Below are positions 1 to 8,403 of a stretch of 64,000 bases of DNA, piece after piece. Source of the DNA: Mobilicoccus caccae (lineage in GTDB: Bacteria; Actinomycetota; Actinomycetes; Actinomycetales; Dermatophilaceae); contig NZ_BSUO01000001.1 in assembly GCF_030161635.1 (NCBI RefSeq), forward strand, positions 620,001 to 684,000, given 5' to 3'. The translations under genes were made by a program, and so were the position numbers. The notes under the pieces are model-generated. The model saw nothing but the letters and a program-made list of their open reading frames with translations. It made no database searches and was not told the origin of the DNA. Each line of letters opens with the position of its first letter. Positions within the stretch are counted from its first letter, which is position 1.

Positions 1-798
1 GCCTGGCCTTCGAGTGCGTCGTCGTCGATCGCGTTGAGGGATTCGTGGGTGTCGGTGTGGTTCTCGACGAGATGCCCCGCGCGCTGCAGGGCTCGCACCA
101 TGCCCGGATTCGACCGCGCCCACGTGCCGGTGGCGAAGAACCGGGCGCGCACGTTCTCGGCCGTCAAGGTGGCCAGCACGCGGTTCATGGTGCGGGTGGA
201 CAGGAAGCCGTCGTCGAAGGTCAGCCAGACGTCCGTGCCGGTGTTGCCGCAGGTGAGGATGCGATCGCGGGTGGCGCGATCGACGGTGCTCGTGCGCGGC
301 CCGCTCGCGGTGATGCTCGAGGTGGCACCGGCCCGGGAGTCGTCGGACAGGGTGGCGTGTGCGGTGAGCGTGTGGCGACCGGCGGTGCGCGGCAACGTGA
401 TCCAGCACTGCTGCGACACCCCGCCGGCGTGGCTCCACGTGTCTCCGGCGCAGTCGCCCCTGACGTCGTCGACCGTGACTTCGAACGATCGCGCCCCCGG
501 TGCCGTGACGACGATGGGCACCGAGCCTCCGGGTGAGTCGTACTTGGGAGAGCGGATGGTGACCGTCGTCGAGGAGTCGTGTCGTGGAGGTGCTGGTGGG
601 TGAGGGAGGCGGGGAGGTGGTGGTGCTCGAGGCCGCTGTCGTGGGAGGGGTGTTCGCGGTCGTCGGGGGTGAGGTGGTCGTGCTCGGGGGCGCTGCGGTG
701 GGTGCGGGGTCGCCGGTCTGCGGGGGTGCGCTGCAGCCGGTCGCGAGGAGAAGCAGGCCCGCGGCGGCGAGCACTCTTGGTCTCGCGTGGATCGACAT
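1..798 (-). CDS. polysaccharide deacetylase (NodB-type) lipoprotein, 3' partial, frame break
   Basis: This gene runs off the left edge. From an ATG at 798 it encodes a lipoprotein signal (hydrophobic stretch ending in LLATGC) and a Pro/Thr/Ser linker to about 600. From about 570 down to 1 a different frame encodes a beta-rich segment and then the start of a NodB deacetylase domain: LTFDDGF near 207-225 (first metal-binding aspartates) and an HTDTHES stretch near 45-70 that resembles the H-x3-H motif. The family removes N- or O-acetyl groups from peptidoglycan or chitin-like glycans outside the cell. The two parts differ by a net one extra or two missing bases in the GC-rich linker (about 545-600). 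The deacetylase frame has no start codon of its own, so the parts most likely form one protein. The gene is divergent from an amidase lipoprotein. Confidence 0.72.
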   Translation of the reverse strand, partial: MSIHARPRVLAAAGLLLLATGCSAPPQTGDPAPTAAPPSTTTSPPTTANTPPTTAASSTTTSPPPSPTSTSTTRLLDDGHHPLSQVRLTRRLGAHRRHGTGGAIVRSHGRRRQGRLRRRHVEPRRRGVAAVLDHVAAHRRSPHAHRTRHPVRRLPGRCHLEHHRERAAHEHRRSRHPRSHPHLRQHRHGRLADLRRRLPVHPHHEPRAGHLDGRERARPVLRHRHVGAVESGHGASPAARGASRREPHRHPRIPQRDRRRRTRRPG

Positions 799-975
799 GT
801 GATTCCCCCGGAGAAACGTCGGCGTGTCTTCAGTGTGCATGTCTGGATGGGAGTTCACGGTGAGGACAGTGGGATTCGCGGGTGTCGGCCTACGGTGGCA
901 TTCGGCCGAGAGGTCCACTCAGAATCCGCCGTGGCGGCCGACTGGCAGATGAGCATCCATGAAGGGGAGGCCACC

Positions 976-1986
976 GTGATTCGTCGGCCGATGGCCTACG
1001 CGTTGATCGCCGGGATCTCCGCCGTCCTGCCGGGGTGCGGCGCCGCGACGACGCCGGCCGGGGGAGCGACGTCGCCTGTGGCGCAGGCTCCCTCGCCGTC
1101 GGAGACCGTCGCGCCGACGACCACGCCCGAGCCGGTGACGACCACCACGACGCCGCCCGCTCCGAGCACCGCGCCGCCGACGACGGCGCCCGCGGTCCGG
1201 CCGACGACTCCGGCCGTGGGGACGACCGTCGCACGGCCGGCCGCGCCGTCGGCGTCGCCTGCTGCGGTGCGTGTGGCGCCGGCGGCGAAGGAGCGTCCGA
1301 GTCGTGGCGGTGTCGAGATGCCGGCCACCGGGCGGGGTGCGTTGTCGGGGCGGGTGGTCGTGGTCGATCCGGGGCACAACGGGGTGACGGTCGCGCGCAT
1401 CAACAATCGGCAGGTCGACGCGGGAGGCGGTCGGCGCAAGGCGTGCAACACCTCGGGCACGGCCAACTCCCGCATGAGTGAGCACGAATTGAACTGGAAG
1501 GTCGCCTCGCTCGTCGTCGAGCAGTTGCGCTCCCGCGGCGCGACGGTGTGGCTGACGCGACCCGACGACAAGGGAGTCGGCCCGTGCGTCGACGAGCGCG
1601 CCGGCATCGGCAACCGCGTGGGCGCCGACCTGGTGCTGTCGATCCACGCCGACGGCAACACCTCCGCCTCGGCGCGGGGGTTCCACGTGATCGTCGCGCA
1701 GTCGATGAAGGGCGGCCCCGAGGCGCAGGCCCAGTCGCAGAACGTCGCCGGGCTCGTGCGCGAGCAGATGAAGACCACGGGCATGCCGGTGTCGACCTAT
1801 CTGGGACGCAAGGGAATCCACATCCGCAGCGACATCGCCGGAGTCAACCTCTCCGAACCCCCGGCGGTGATGCTCGAGATGGGCAACATGCGCCACCCGA
1901 AAGACGCGGCCCTGTTCGCACAGGCGGGCTTCCGGCAGCGAGTGGCGACTGGCCTGACGAACGCGGTGCAGAACGCGCTGCGGTGA
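976..1986 (+). CDS. N-acetylmuramoyl-L-alanine amidase, lipoprotein (Amidase_3)
   Basis: A zinc amidase of 336 aa that cleaves the bond between MurNAc and L-Ala in peptidoglycan, outside the membrane. The GTG start at 976 is chosen because GGGGAGG lies 5 nt upstream and it gives a lipoprotein signal with lipobox LPGC near residue 22. A Thr/Pro-rich linker (about 25-110) precedes the catalytic domain. That domain has DPGHNG near residue 130 (zinc His), an SEHELNWK stretch supplying the second ligand Glu, SIHADG near 222 (zinc His) and MLEMGNMRH near 299 (catalytic Glu), so the active site looks complete. Three Cys in the domain could form disulfides. It is divergent from the deacetylase, suggesting both act on the same wall polymer. 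Upstream in-frame starts back to 787 lack a signal peptide. Confidence 0.9.
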   Translation: MIRRPMAYALIAGISAVLPGCGAATTPAGGATSPVAQAPSPSETVAPTTTPEPVTTTTTPPAPSTAPPTTAPAVRPTTPAVGTTVARPAAPSASPAAVRVAPAAKERPSRGGVEMPATGRGALSGRVVVVDPGHNGVTVARINNRQVDAGGGRRKACNTSGTANSRMSEHELNWKVASLVVEQLRSRGATVWLTRPDDKGVGPCVDERAGIGNRVGADLVLSIHADGNTSASARGFHVIVAQSMKGGPEAQAQSQNVAGLVREQMKTTGMPVSTYLGRKGIHIRSDIAGVNLSEPPAVMLEMGNMRHPKDAALFAQAGFRQRVATGLTNAVQNALR

Positions 1987-2125
1987 TCGGGGCGGCGTCC
2001 TGACTGTGGACCAGCGCGCTCACGACCGATCGCACCGGCCCCTCAGCGCCAGAGCACGATCTCCACGGCGTTGCCTGCCGTAGCAGTAGAGATCGCCGGT
2101 CTCCCGATGCGGTGATGCGTCGAGT

Positions 2126-2131
2126 TATCAT
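2126..2131 (+). promoter_or_regulatory. -10 element of leaderless TA promoter
   Basis: TATCAT ends 6 nt before the ATG at 2138, so transcription would start at or next to the start codon. No Shine-Dalgarno sequence is visible and no good -35 was found. The placement supports leaderless expression of the toxin-antitoxin pair. Confidence 0.45.
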
Positions 2132-2137
2132 CGCGGC

Positions 2138-2602
2138 ATGGCAGACCTCGAGAGCGGAGCCCGGATCGCGATGGCCAGGCGTGCGGCCGGCTTGACGCAG
2201 AGGGCGCTGGCGGCCAGGTCGGGCGTCGCTCAACCACACATCGCGAGGATCGAGTCGGGCCGTGTCGTTCCGACGGCGCAGACTCTCGAGCGGTTGCTTC
2301 AGGCGGCTCGCCCGGATGGCCGCACGGTGCTGTCTGCGCATCGCGACGAGATCGTGGCCGCGGCTCGGGCTCGGGGCGGCACGGGTGACGTGCGGGTGTT
2401 CGGGTCGGTGGCGCGTGGTGAGGACGGGCCGGATTCGGACGTCGACCTGCTGGTCGAGTTCGCGCCGGGGGTCGATCTCTTCGACGTCGTCGATCTGGAG
2501 ATCGAGCTCGGCGAGCTGCTGGGGAGGTCCGTCGACGTCATGCCGTCGGACTCGCGGGGACGAGCCGCCGACCACGCCCGACGGGACTCGGTGCCCCTGT
2601 GA
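2138..2602 (+). CDS. HTH-MNT nucleotidyltransferase antitoxin (MntA-type, HTH fusion)
   Basis: A 154-aa fusion protein. Residues 1-60 form an XRE-type helix-turn-helix (GLTQRALAARSGVAQPHIARI is the recognition region). Residues 80-150 form a minimal nucleotidyltransferase with the GS-x10-DxD signature: GSVARGED near residue 89 followed by DVDLL near 101. In HepT/MntA systems the MNT protein AMPylates and silences the HepT toxin. The N-terminal DNA-binding domain suggests that this version also represses its own operon. Its stop overlaps the next start by 4 nt (GTGA), typical of a coupled toxin-antitoxin pair. The ATG at 2138 starts exactly at the HTH domain and follows a -10 element at leaderless distance. 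Confidence 0.85.
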   Translation: MADLESGARIAMARRAAGLTQRALAARSGVAQPHIARIESGRVVPTAQTLERLLQAARPDGRTVLSAHRDEIVAAARARGGTGDVRVFGSVARGEDGPDSDVDLLVEFAPGVDLFDVVDLEIELGELLGRSVDVMPSDSRGRAADHARRDSVPL

Positions 2603-2946
2603 CACGAGACGGCTCGAGCGTCGAGGAGGTCGCGCTCGCACTACGCCAGATGTTGGCTCAGTGCGAGCACATCACCGCCGGGGGACGGGCCAGGTTTCTG
2701 GCGGACGACCTCGACGCGCAGATTCTGCGTCTGGCTGCCGAGAGGCTCGTCATCACGCTGCAGGCCGCGGTGGAGGATCTGCCGCCCGGCTTCGTCGAGA
2801 CCCACGCGGATCTCCCGTTCGCCACGGTGCGTGGGATGCGCAATCGACTCGCCCACGGATATGTCGACGTCAATCCCGCGATCGTCTGGGAAACGCTGAG
2901 CGGGCGACTCCCCGAGTTCGTGCGGGACGTCCTGCAGCGCCTGTAG
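2599..2946 (+). CDS. HepT-like ribonuclease toxin (DUF86)
   Basis: A 115-aa all-helical protein of the HepT/DUF86 family. It carries the catalytic R-x4-H-x-Y motif as RNRLAHGY near residues 82-90, preceded by a conserved VRGM. In characterised systems HepT is a HEPN RNase toxin that is AMPylated at the motif tyrosine by its MNT partner, encoded here immediately upstream. The GTG start overlaps the stop of the antitoxin gene, so translation is probably coupled. The gene is isolated from the neighbouring envelope genes, consistent with a mobile or accessory module. Confidence 0.85.
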   Translation: MTRDGSSVEEVALALRQMLAQCEHITAGGRARFLADDLDAQILRLAAERLVITLQAAVEDLPPGFVETHADLPFATVRGMRNRLAHGYVDVNPAIVWETLSGRLPEFVRDVLQRL

Positions 2947-2992
2947 CGGCGCCCGGCGCGGTGATGCGAGTTCTGGTGGAGTTCGATGTCCT

Positions 2993-5245
2993 TCACCGGC
3001 GAATCCTGCCCACGCGCCAAGCGGTGACGAGCGCGCCGATGAGGGCGATGAGTGCGAGCGCACCGATGTCGGCGGTCCAGACGCCGGCTTCGTGACGCCA
3101 GAGGTCGTCGTGGTCGACCCCAGGGTGTCCGAGGAGGTCGACAGTCGCTGCGCCGGCGGCGTAGCCCCACCTGCTGGGCGCAACCCACGCGAGCTGTTCC
3201 AGGCCGGCGCGGCCGACGACGGGGATGAGGCCGCCGCACACCACCAGTTGCGCCATGATCGCGACGACGAGCAGGGGCATCACCTGGTCGGTGGTCGACA
3301 CCACCGACGAGATGACCATTCCCAGCGAGGCGGACGCGAACGCGGTCAGCACCACGGCGGCGTAGATCTCGAGCCAACCGGCGCCGATGACCACGCCGGT
3401 GTCTGGTGGTGGCTTGACGAGAAAGACGAGACCCACGAGCAGCGCCGACTGCACGGCGGCCAGGAGTCCGAAGACGGCGAGTTTGGCGAGCAGGTATGCG
3501 TGCGGTGAGAGTCCGACGGCGCGTTCTCGCCGGTAGATGGGACGCTCCCCGACGAGGTCGCGGCAACTGGAGGCCATGCCCATGAAGGCGGCGCCGACCA
3601 TGAGAACGACGAGGAGCTCTGCTGCTTCGCTCAGGTCGGGGGCGGCGGGCATCCCGAAGCCGGCCTTGCCGGGGACCGCTGCCACGAGCGCGGCGAGCAC
3701 GAGGGGCAGCAGCGCGATGAAGAGCGCGTACGAGCGGTCGGCGGCCAGCACCGTGAGGTGGCGCCGGCCGAGGGTGACGGCCTGTCGTATCGCGGACTGG
3801 CGACGGCGGGGACCGGCCGACAGCGGGGACGACTCGTGCTGCGCGTGTGCGGCCGGGCGGGTGTCAGTGCGGTGCCGAGCGAACCGGTCGGCGTGGTCGA
3901 GGGGATCGGCGGCGACGGCGGAGAAGATGTCGGGGTAGTCGGCGCCGTCGAAGTAGGGGCGCACGTGCTCGGGGCGGCCGTAGAACGCGACGTGTCCTCC
4001 GGGCGCGAGGAGCAGCACCCGGTCACAGAGGTCGAGGTTGGCGACGCTGTGGGTGACGACGACCACCGTGCGGCCGTCGTGGGCGAGGTCGCGCAGCGTG
4101 GTCATCACCGACTTGTCGAGGCCGGGGTCGAGACCCGAGGTCGGTTCGTCCAGGAAAAGGAGCGAGGGCTGGGTGAGGAGTTCCATCGCGACGGAGGTCC
4201 GCTTGCGTTGACCGCCGGAGAGCCGATCGATCCGGGTGTCGGTGTGAGCACGCAGCCCGAGCTCGCCGACCACTTCGGCGATGCGGGCACGGCGAGCGGA
4301 GGTGTCGAGGTCGGAGGGGAACCGCAGCAGGGACGCGTACTCGAGGGCCTGGCGCACGGTGAGCTGGGGGTGGACGACGTCGTCCTGCGGCACGACACCG
4401 ATGCGGTCGCGTAGTTCGGCGTAGTTGGCGTAGAGGTCGCGGCCGTCGAAGGTCACGGTGCCGCTGGTGGCCGGGCGGCTCGCGGTGAGGGCGCCGAGGA
4501 GCGTGGACTTGCCGGCGCCGGAGGGGCCGATCACGGCGAGCAGGCCAGATGCAGGCAGGTCGAAGCCGACGTCGGCGAGCAGGACCTTGCCGGTGGGCAG
4601 ACGGTAGCCGAGTCCCTCGGCTCGCAGGCTGACGCGCGTGTCGGCCTCGGTCATGACGAGTTCGTCTCCGACGATGCGGAACTCGTGGTGCCCCACCGTC
4701 AGCAGGTCGCCGGGGGTGAGGAGCTCCGACCGGATGGGCGTGCCGTTGACGTAGGTGCCGTTGAGGCTGTCGAGATCCTCGATCCAGAATCCGTCGGCGT
4801 GTGGGGTGGCGCGGACGTGGCTGCGTGAGACGAGCAGGTCGTCGACGACGATCGTGTTGGCGTGGTCGCGGCCGATGGTCACGGCGACGCCGGAGCCCCG
4901 TCGCGCGATGGTGACGGTGGCGGGGGAGGGGGCCGGGTGCTGGGCGTCCTCGAGGGACAGGCGCGGCGCGTCGGGTGAGGAGCCGACCCGCACGGCGGTC
5001 GTGGCGTCGAGGCGGATGTGTGGGACGCGGCGACCGTCGGTGTGCAGGCCGTTGAGCGATCCGGCGTCGCGGACGATCCAGCCGCCGGGGGCTTCGAACG
5101 TCATGGTGGCGTGGGTGCGGGACACCTCGGGGTGGTCGAGTCGCACGTCGGCGTCGGCTGCACGGCCGATCGTGTAGGTCCTGCCGGGCTGCAGGTTCCA
5201 TCGGAGGTCGCCGGCGACGAGTTCGGTGCAGCCCTCGACGGACAT
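2993..5245 (-). CDS. FHA-FHA-ABC transporter ATPase/permease (Rv1747-like)
   Basis: A 750-aa ABCG-type half transporter fused to two N-terminal FHA domains. FHA1 (about residues 20-90) has TIGRAADAD and RTHATM. FHA2 (about 115-180) has TIGRDHAN, SRSHV and SLNGTYVNG. FHA domains bind phosphothreonine. The nucleotide-binding domain follows, with Walker A GPSGAGKST near 241, signature LSGGQRKR and Walker B LLFLDEPTSGLD. The C-terminal ABC-2 permease domain has about six membrane helices (about 500-745). The ATG at 5245 has AGGAGG upstream. The architecture matches Rv1747 of Mycobacterium tuberculosis, which is phosphorylated by the neighbouring kinase PknF; here a kinase gene is divergently adjacent. 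The exported substrate is unknown, perhaps a lipid-linked or cell-wall component. Confidence 0.92.
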   Translation of the reverse strand: MSVEGCTELVAGDLRWNLQPGRTYTIGRAADADVRLDHPEVSRTHATMTFEAPGGWIVRDAGSLNGLHTDGRRVPHIRLDATTAVRVGSSPDAPRLSLEDAQHPAPSPATVTIARRGSGVAVTIGRDHANTIVVDDLLVSRSHVRATPHADGFWIEDLDSLNGTYVNGTPIRSELLTPGDLLTVGHHEFRIVGDELVMTEADTRVSLRAEGLGYRLPTGKVLLADVGFDLPASGLLAVIGPSGAGKSTLLGALTASRPATSGTVTFDGRDLYANYAELRDRIGVVPQDDVVHPQLTVRQALEYASLLRFPSDLDTSARRARIAEVVGELGLRAHTDTRIDRLSGGQRKRTSVAMELLTQPSLLFLDEPTSGLDPGLDKSVMTTLRDLAHDGRTVVVVTHSVANLDLCDRVLLLAPGGHVAFYGRPEHVRPYFDGADYPDIFSAVAADPLDHADRFARHRTDTRPAAHAQHESSPLSAGPRRRQSAIRQAVTLGRRHLTVLAADRSYALFIALLPLVLAALVAAVPGKAGFGMPAAPDLSEAAELLVVLMVGAAFMGMASSCRDLVGERPIYRRERAVGLSPHAYLLAKLAVFGLLAAVQSALLVGLVFLVKPPPDTGVVIGAGWLEIYAAVVLTAFASASLGMVISSVVSTTDQVMPLLVVAIMAQLVVCGGLIPVVGRAGLEQLAWVAPSRWGYAAGAATVDLLGHPGVDHDDLWRHEAGVWTADIGALALIALIGALVTAWRVGRIRR

Positions 5246-5436
5246 GTGTGACCTCCTGCGCCGACTCCCGTCGACACCCCTCGTGCCGGTGCCTTCTGTC
5301 GGCCGAATCTGGCCGGTGCCCTGGCACTTTCGGGTTCAGAGTAGTGGGTCGGACGTCCGTCACGGGGTTAGGCTGTGGCCGGATCGCGAGCCACTTCGAA
5401 CCGGGGACGAGCCCGGTGTGAGCACGGATCTCGGGG

Positions 5437-7190
5437 GTGTGGGACGTCGTGAGTGGGCAGCAACGGGTGGGCAGCCGATATGTGATCGAGACGGTGCTCG
5501 GGCAGGGCGCGTTCGGCCAGGTCTGGGCGGCGCGGGACGTCGACGGCGGGCTGTGGGCCGTCAAGGTGCTGCGCCCCGAGTTGGCGAGCGACCCGGGTGT
5601 GGTGAGGGGTTCGTCCAGGAGCGATCGGTGTTGGCGTCGGTCCGCCACCGCCACGTCGTCGGCGTGCACGATCTCGTCGCCGAAGGCACGACGCTGGCCA
5701 TCGTCATGGACCTGGTGGAGGGGCCTGATCTGCGCTCGCTGCTGCGCGCCAGGGGCACGGTGGCACCGGCGACGGCCGCCCGGTGGGGTGCGCAGGTGGC
5801 CGCGGGCCTGGCGGCAGCGCATGCCGTGGGGGTCGTGCATCGAGACGTGAAGCCGGAGAACGTGCTCATCGACGCCGCGTCCGACGAGGCGAAGCTGACC
5901 GACTTCGGGATCGCACGCCTGATGGACGCCTCCTCGCAGACCGCGACGATGCTCGCGGGCACGCCTCAGTACATGTCGCCCGAGGTGGCCGAGGGTGATG
6001 TGAGCGGTGCTGCGGGGGACCTGTATTCGCTCGGAGCCATGGTCTACGAATTGGCCTGTGGGGTGCCCCCGTTCGCGGGGCGCGGCTCGGCGTTGGCGAC
6101 ACTGCGCGCGCATGCGCATGAGGTGGCCGGCCGGCCACCGCAGATGCCGGACCCGCTGTGGGCGATCGTAGACCAGTTGCTGGCCAAGGACCCTGGGCAG
6201 CGACCGAGTTCGGCGGCCGAGGCATCTCGGCGGTTGTCGCACGTCGCGGAGGAGCTCGCCGGGGTTCCGGCGGCCGAGCGACTGTCCGCGCCTCCCCCGT
6301 CGGCACGTGTGATCACCGGCGCCCCGGACGCGCCGACCATGGTCGGGATGCAGGCCGTCCGCAGCGGCGCCCCGGCCTCGCGGCACCCCGTTCCCGGCTC
6401 GCCGAGTGCGACCCCCGTGGGTGGTCTGGGGCAGGGCGTCTTCGACCAGGCGGCGGAGGTCGACGACGGCTGGGATGAGCCACGGCCCAGCAAGCGCTTG
6501 ATGATCGGGCTGGTGGGGGTCGGAGCCGGACTCCTCCTGTGCGCAGGGGTCGCCGCTGCCGTGATCATGTCGGGCGAGGAGACTCCCGCCTCTGCAGGTG
6601 AAGTGAAGCCGACCGTCGTGCCGTCGGACTCGGCGTCGCCGATGCCGGCATCGATGTCGCCGGGCTCGCCGACGGGGGCCCCGGCAGGAGTGACACCGCT
6701 CGTGAGTGTCCCGAGCGCCATGCCAGGTGCTCCCGCGCCGTCGTCCGTCGGTGGGCCGACCGTGATGGCGCCTCCCGGGGTGCCTGTCCCCCAGCCGGAG
6801 GAGCGGTCGATACCTGCGCTTCCGGTCGTGCCCAACACGCCGGAGAACGTCCCCGGCGATCAGCCCGTCGTCGAGAACCCGCAACCGGGGGAGCGTCCGA
6901 TCGTGAAGCCGCCGGATCCGGGCCCGGAGGTCGAAGAGAAGGAGGGTGAGCCTCCGACCGATTCCGAGCTCGTCCCGCCGGAGCCCCCGAAACCGCCTGA
7001 GCCAGGTCCGAACGACCATGAGGCGCCTCCACCCCCGGTCGACCCGCGTCCGCCGCGCGAGGATCCGCCGGCACCCGCACCTGGCGAGCCTGGTGGAAGT
7101 GCCGGCGGGTCGGGGGCAGGCGCGGTCGACAAGCCCGCCGAAGGTCGAGGGGGCGCTGAGGAGCAGGGCCCGTCGTCCCCACCGTCGTGA
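5437..7190 (+). CDS. membrane Ser/Thr protein kinase (PknF-like), frame break
   Basis: A eukaryotic-type kinase of about 585 aa. The first 55 residues are read from the GTG at 5437 (5449 is an alternative) and include the glycine loop GQGAFGQVW and the ATP-binding lysine in AVKVL. After a break at 5598-5609 the next frame supplies the rest: HRDVKPEN near residue 134, DFGIA near 157, GTPQYMSPE and the C-lobe. A single membrane helix lies near 350-378 and is followed by about 200 extracellular Pro-rich residues. One missing G in the GTGGTGAGG region restores continuity (VVEGFVQER), so I read this as a sequencing deletion rather than a dead kinase. It lies divergent from the FHA-ABC transporter, its likely substrate. 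Confidence 0.82.
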
Positions 7191-7308
7191 CGTGTCGAGC
7201 CCGGCGGACCACCACTTCACGTTGTGGACGGTTCGACGTGTGCGCTCCCGTGAGGAGTCTCGTCTTCGTCAGGTGCGATCAACCACGTGAGCGCGGCTGC
7301 ACCGGAAG

Positions 7309-8232
7309 TCACCAGTCGTGCAGGGCGGCGTCGTGGTCGTCGGCGCGGAGGTAGCTCTCGCGTGCGACGAGGGTTCCGCGGACCGGGTGGGGGACGGGGC
7401 CCCAGCGGCGGATGGTCGTGGACGTGCCGGGGTTCTTGAGAGCCCCGATTGTGTAGACCTGCGCGCGGCCGGTGCGGGTGTCGATGCCGACGAGCGACGT
7501 CTGAGCGCCGCAGCGCTGGGCGACGAGGCGGTCGTACACCTGCCACGTGCTGGTGCGTAGTGCGGAGAACTTCGGGGTGAAGGCCGCCGTGCGGGGGACC
7601 TCGATGAGCATGAGCGCGCCGCGGGTCGTGGTGGCCACGAGGAGGTCACGGCTCTTCTCCGAGCGCAGAAGAGTGAGGCCGCGGTAGGTGGAGAAGCCGG
7701 TCTTGATGCCGGCGCTGCGAGCTCCGGTCGGAGATCCGAAGTGCGTGAATCGGCGGAGGTTGCCGCCGTCCAGGGTGTAGAGCGTGGCGGCGTCGCCCTC
7801 AGCGAGGGCGCGGACCGGTGGCAGGCCCCGTACGGCGACCTCCGACAACCAGTGGGGGTCCGGGCTGCTCGGGTACAGGATCGCGGCCCAATGCCGGTGG
7901 TGGCGGTAGATGCGACCGCTACCGGTGGCGGTCGCGATGGAGTGGTCGGCCTTGGGGCCGATGGTCACGTACTCGTGGACCCGGTAGGTGCCGACTGCCA
8001 CGGTGTCGGGCGTGATGAGGCCGTCGAGGTAGTCGTCGCGCCACGTCGTCGTAGTCGGTGGCGACGCCACGGTCAGGGAATGCCTGACACCATCGCCGGT
8101 CGTGTCGAACGCGGTGAAGGCGACCTCGCACGTGCCCACGGTCGGCTCCGCCGCGGGGGCTGCCGTCGCGGTGCCGGCCGGGATCGCGAGAAGTGTTGCG
8201 ATAGCAAGGGATACGACGACCGCAGGCTTCAT
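7309..8232 (-). CDS. secreted protein of unknown function
   Basis: A 307-aa protein with a clear Sec signal peptide (MKPAVV then a hydrophobic run ending AAPAAEP). The mature part is beta-rich with recurring short strands and turns (DGDAATLYTLDGG, GTDTRTG-like turns), suggesting a partial beta-propeller, but I do not recognise a family. Two Cys (near residues 34 and 243) could form a disulfide. It is convergent with the kinase gene. Similar orphan secreted proteins occur at 10439-11170 and 25974-26930, so the strain appears to secrete several of these small beta-rich proteins. Confidence 0.7.
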   Translation of the reverse strand: MKPAVVVSLAIATLLAIPAGTATAAPAAEPTVGTCEVAFTAFDTTGDGVRHSLTVASPPTTTTWRDDYLDGLITPDTVAVGTYRVHEYVTIGPKADHSIATATGSGRIYRHHRHWAAILYPSSPDPHWLSEVAVRGLPPVRALAEGDAATLYTLDGGNLRRFTHFGSPTGARSAGIKTGFSTYRGLTLLRSEKSRDLLVATTTRGALMLIEVPRTAAFTPKFSALRTSTWQVYDRLVAQRCGAQTSLVGIDTRTGRAQVYTIGALKNPGTSTTIRRWGPVPHPVRGTLVARESYLRADDHDAALHDW

Positions 8233-8403
8233 GGCCTCCTGATCGTCGCCTGACGCAGAGCGTTACGCCCAGTGAGATCCATCGTGCGACCTCACCCCCT
8301 CACCTGCGTCTGGATTCGGTCAAGACCCGGTGTGCCCAGCGGAAGCGGTGCGGTGTCGGTGCTCCACTCGACTCAGCTGCGTGTGTCGGCACAAGGAGGC
8401 GTC

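Noticed and set aside
5598-5609. Programmed frameshift in the kinase gene
   Set aside because: No slippery heptamer or downstream pseudoknot is evident, and the same kind of break is widespread in unrelated genes in the window.
4023-7220. 1065-codon open frame on the - strand across kinase and transporter genes
   Set aside because: Arg/Pro-rich antisense shadow without family motifs.
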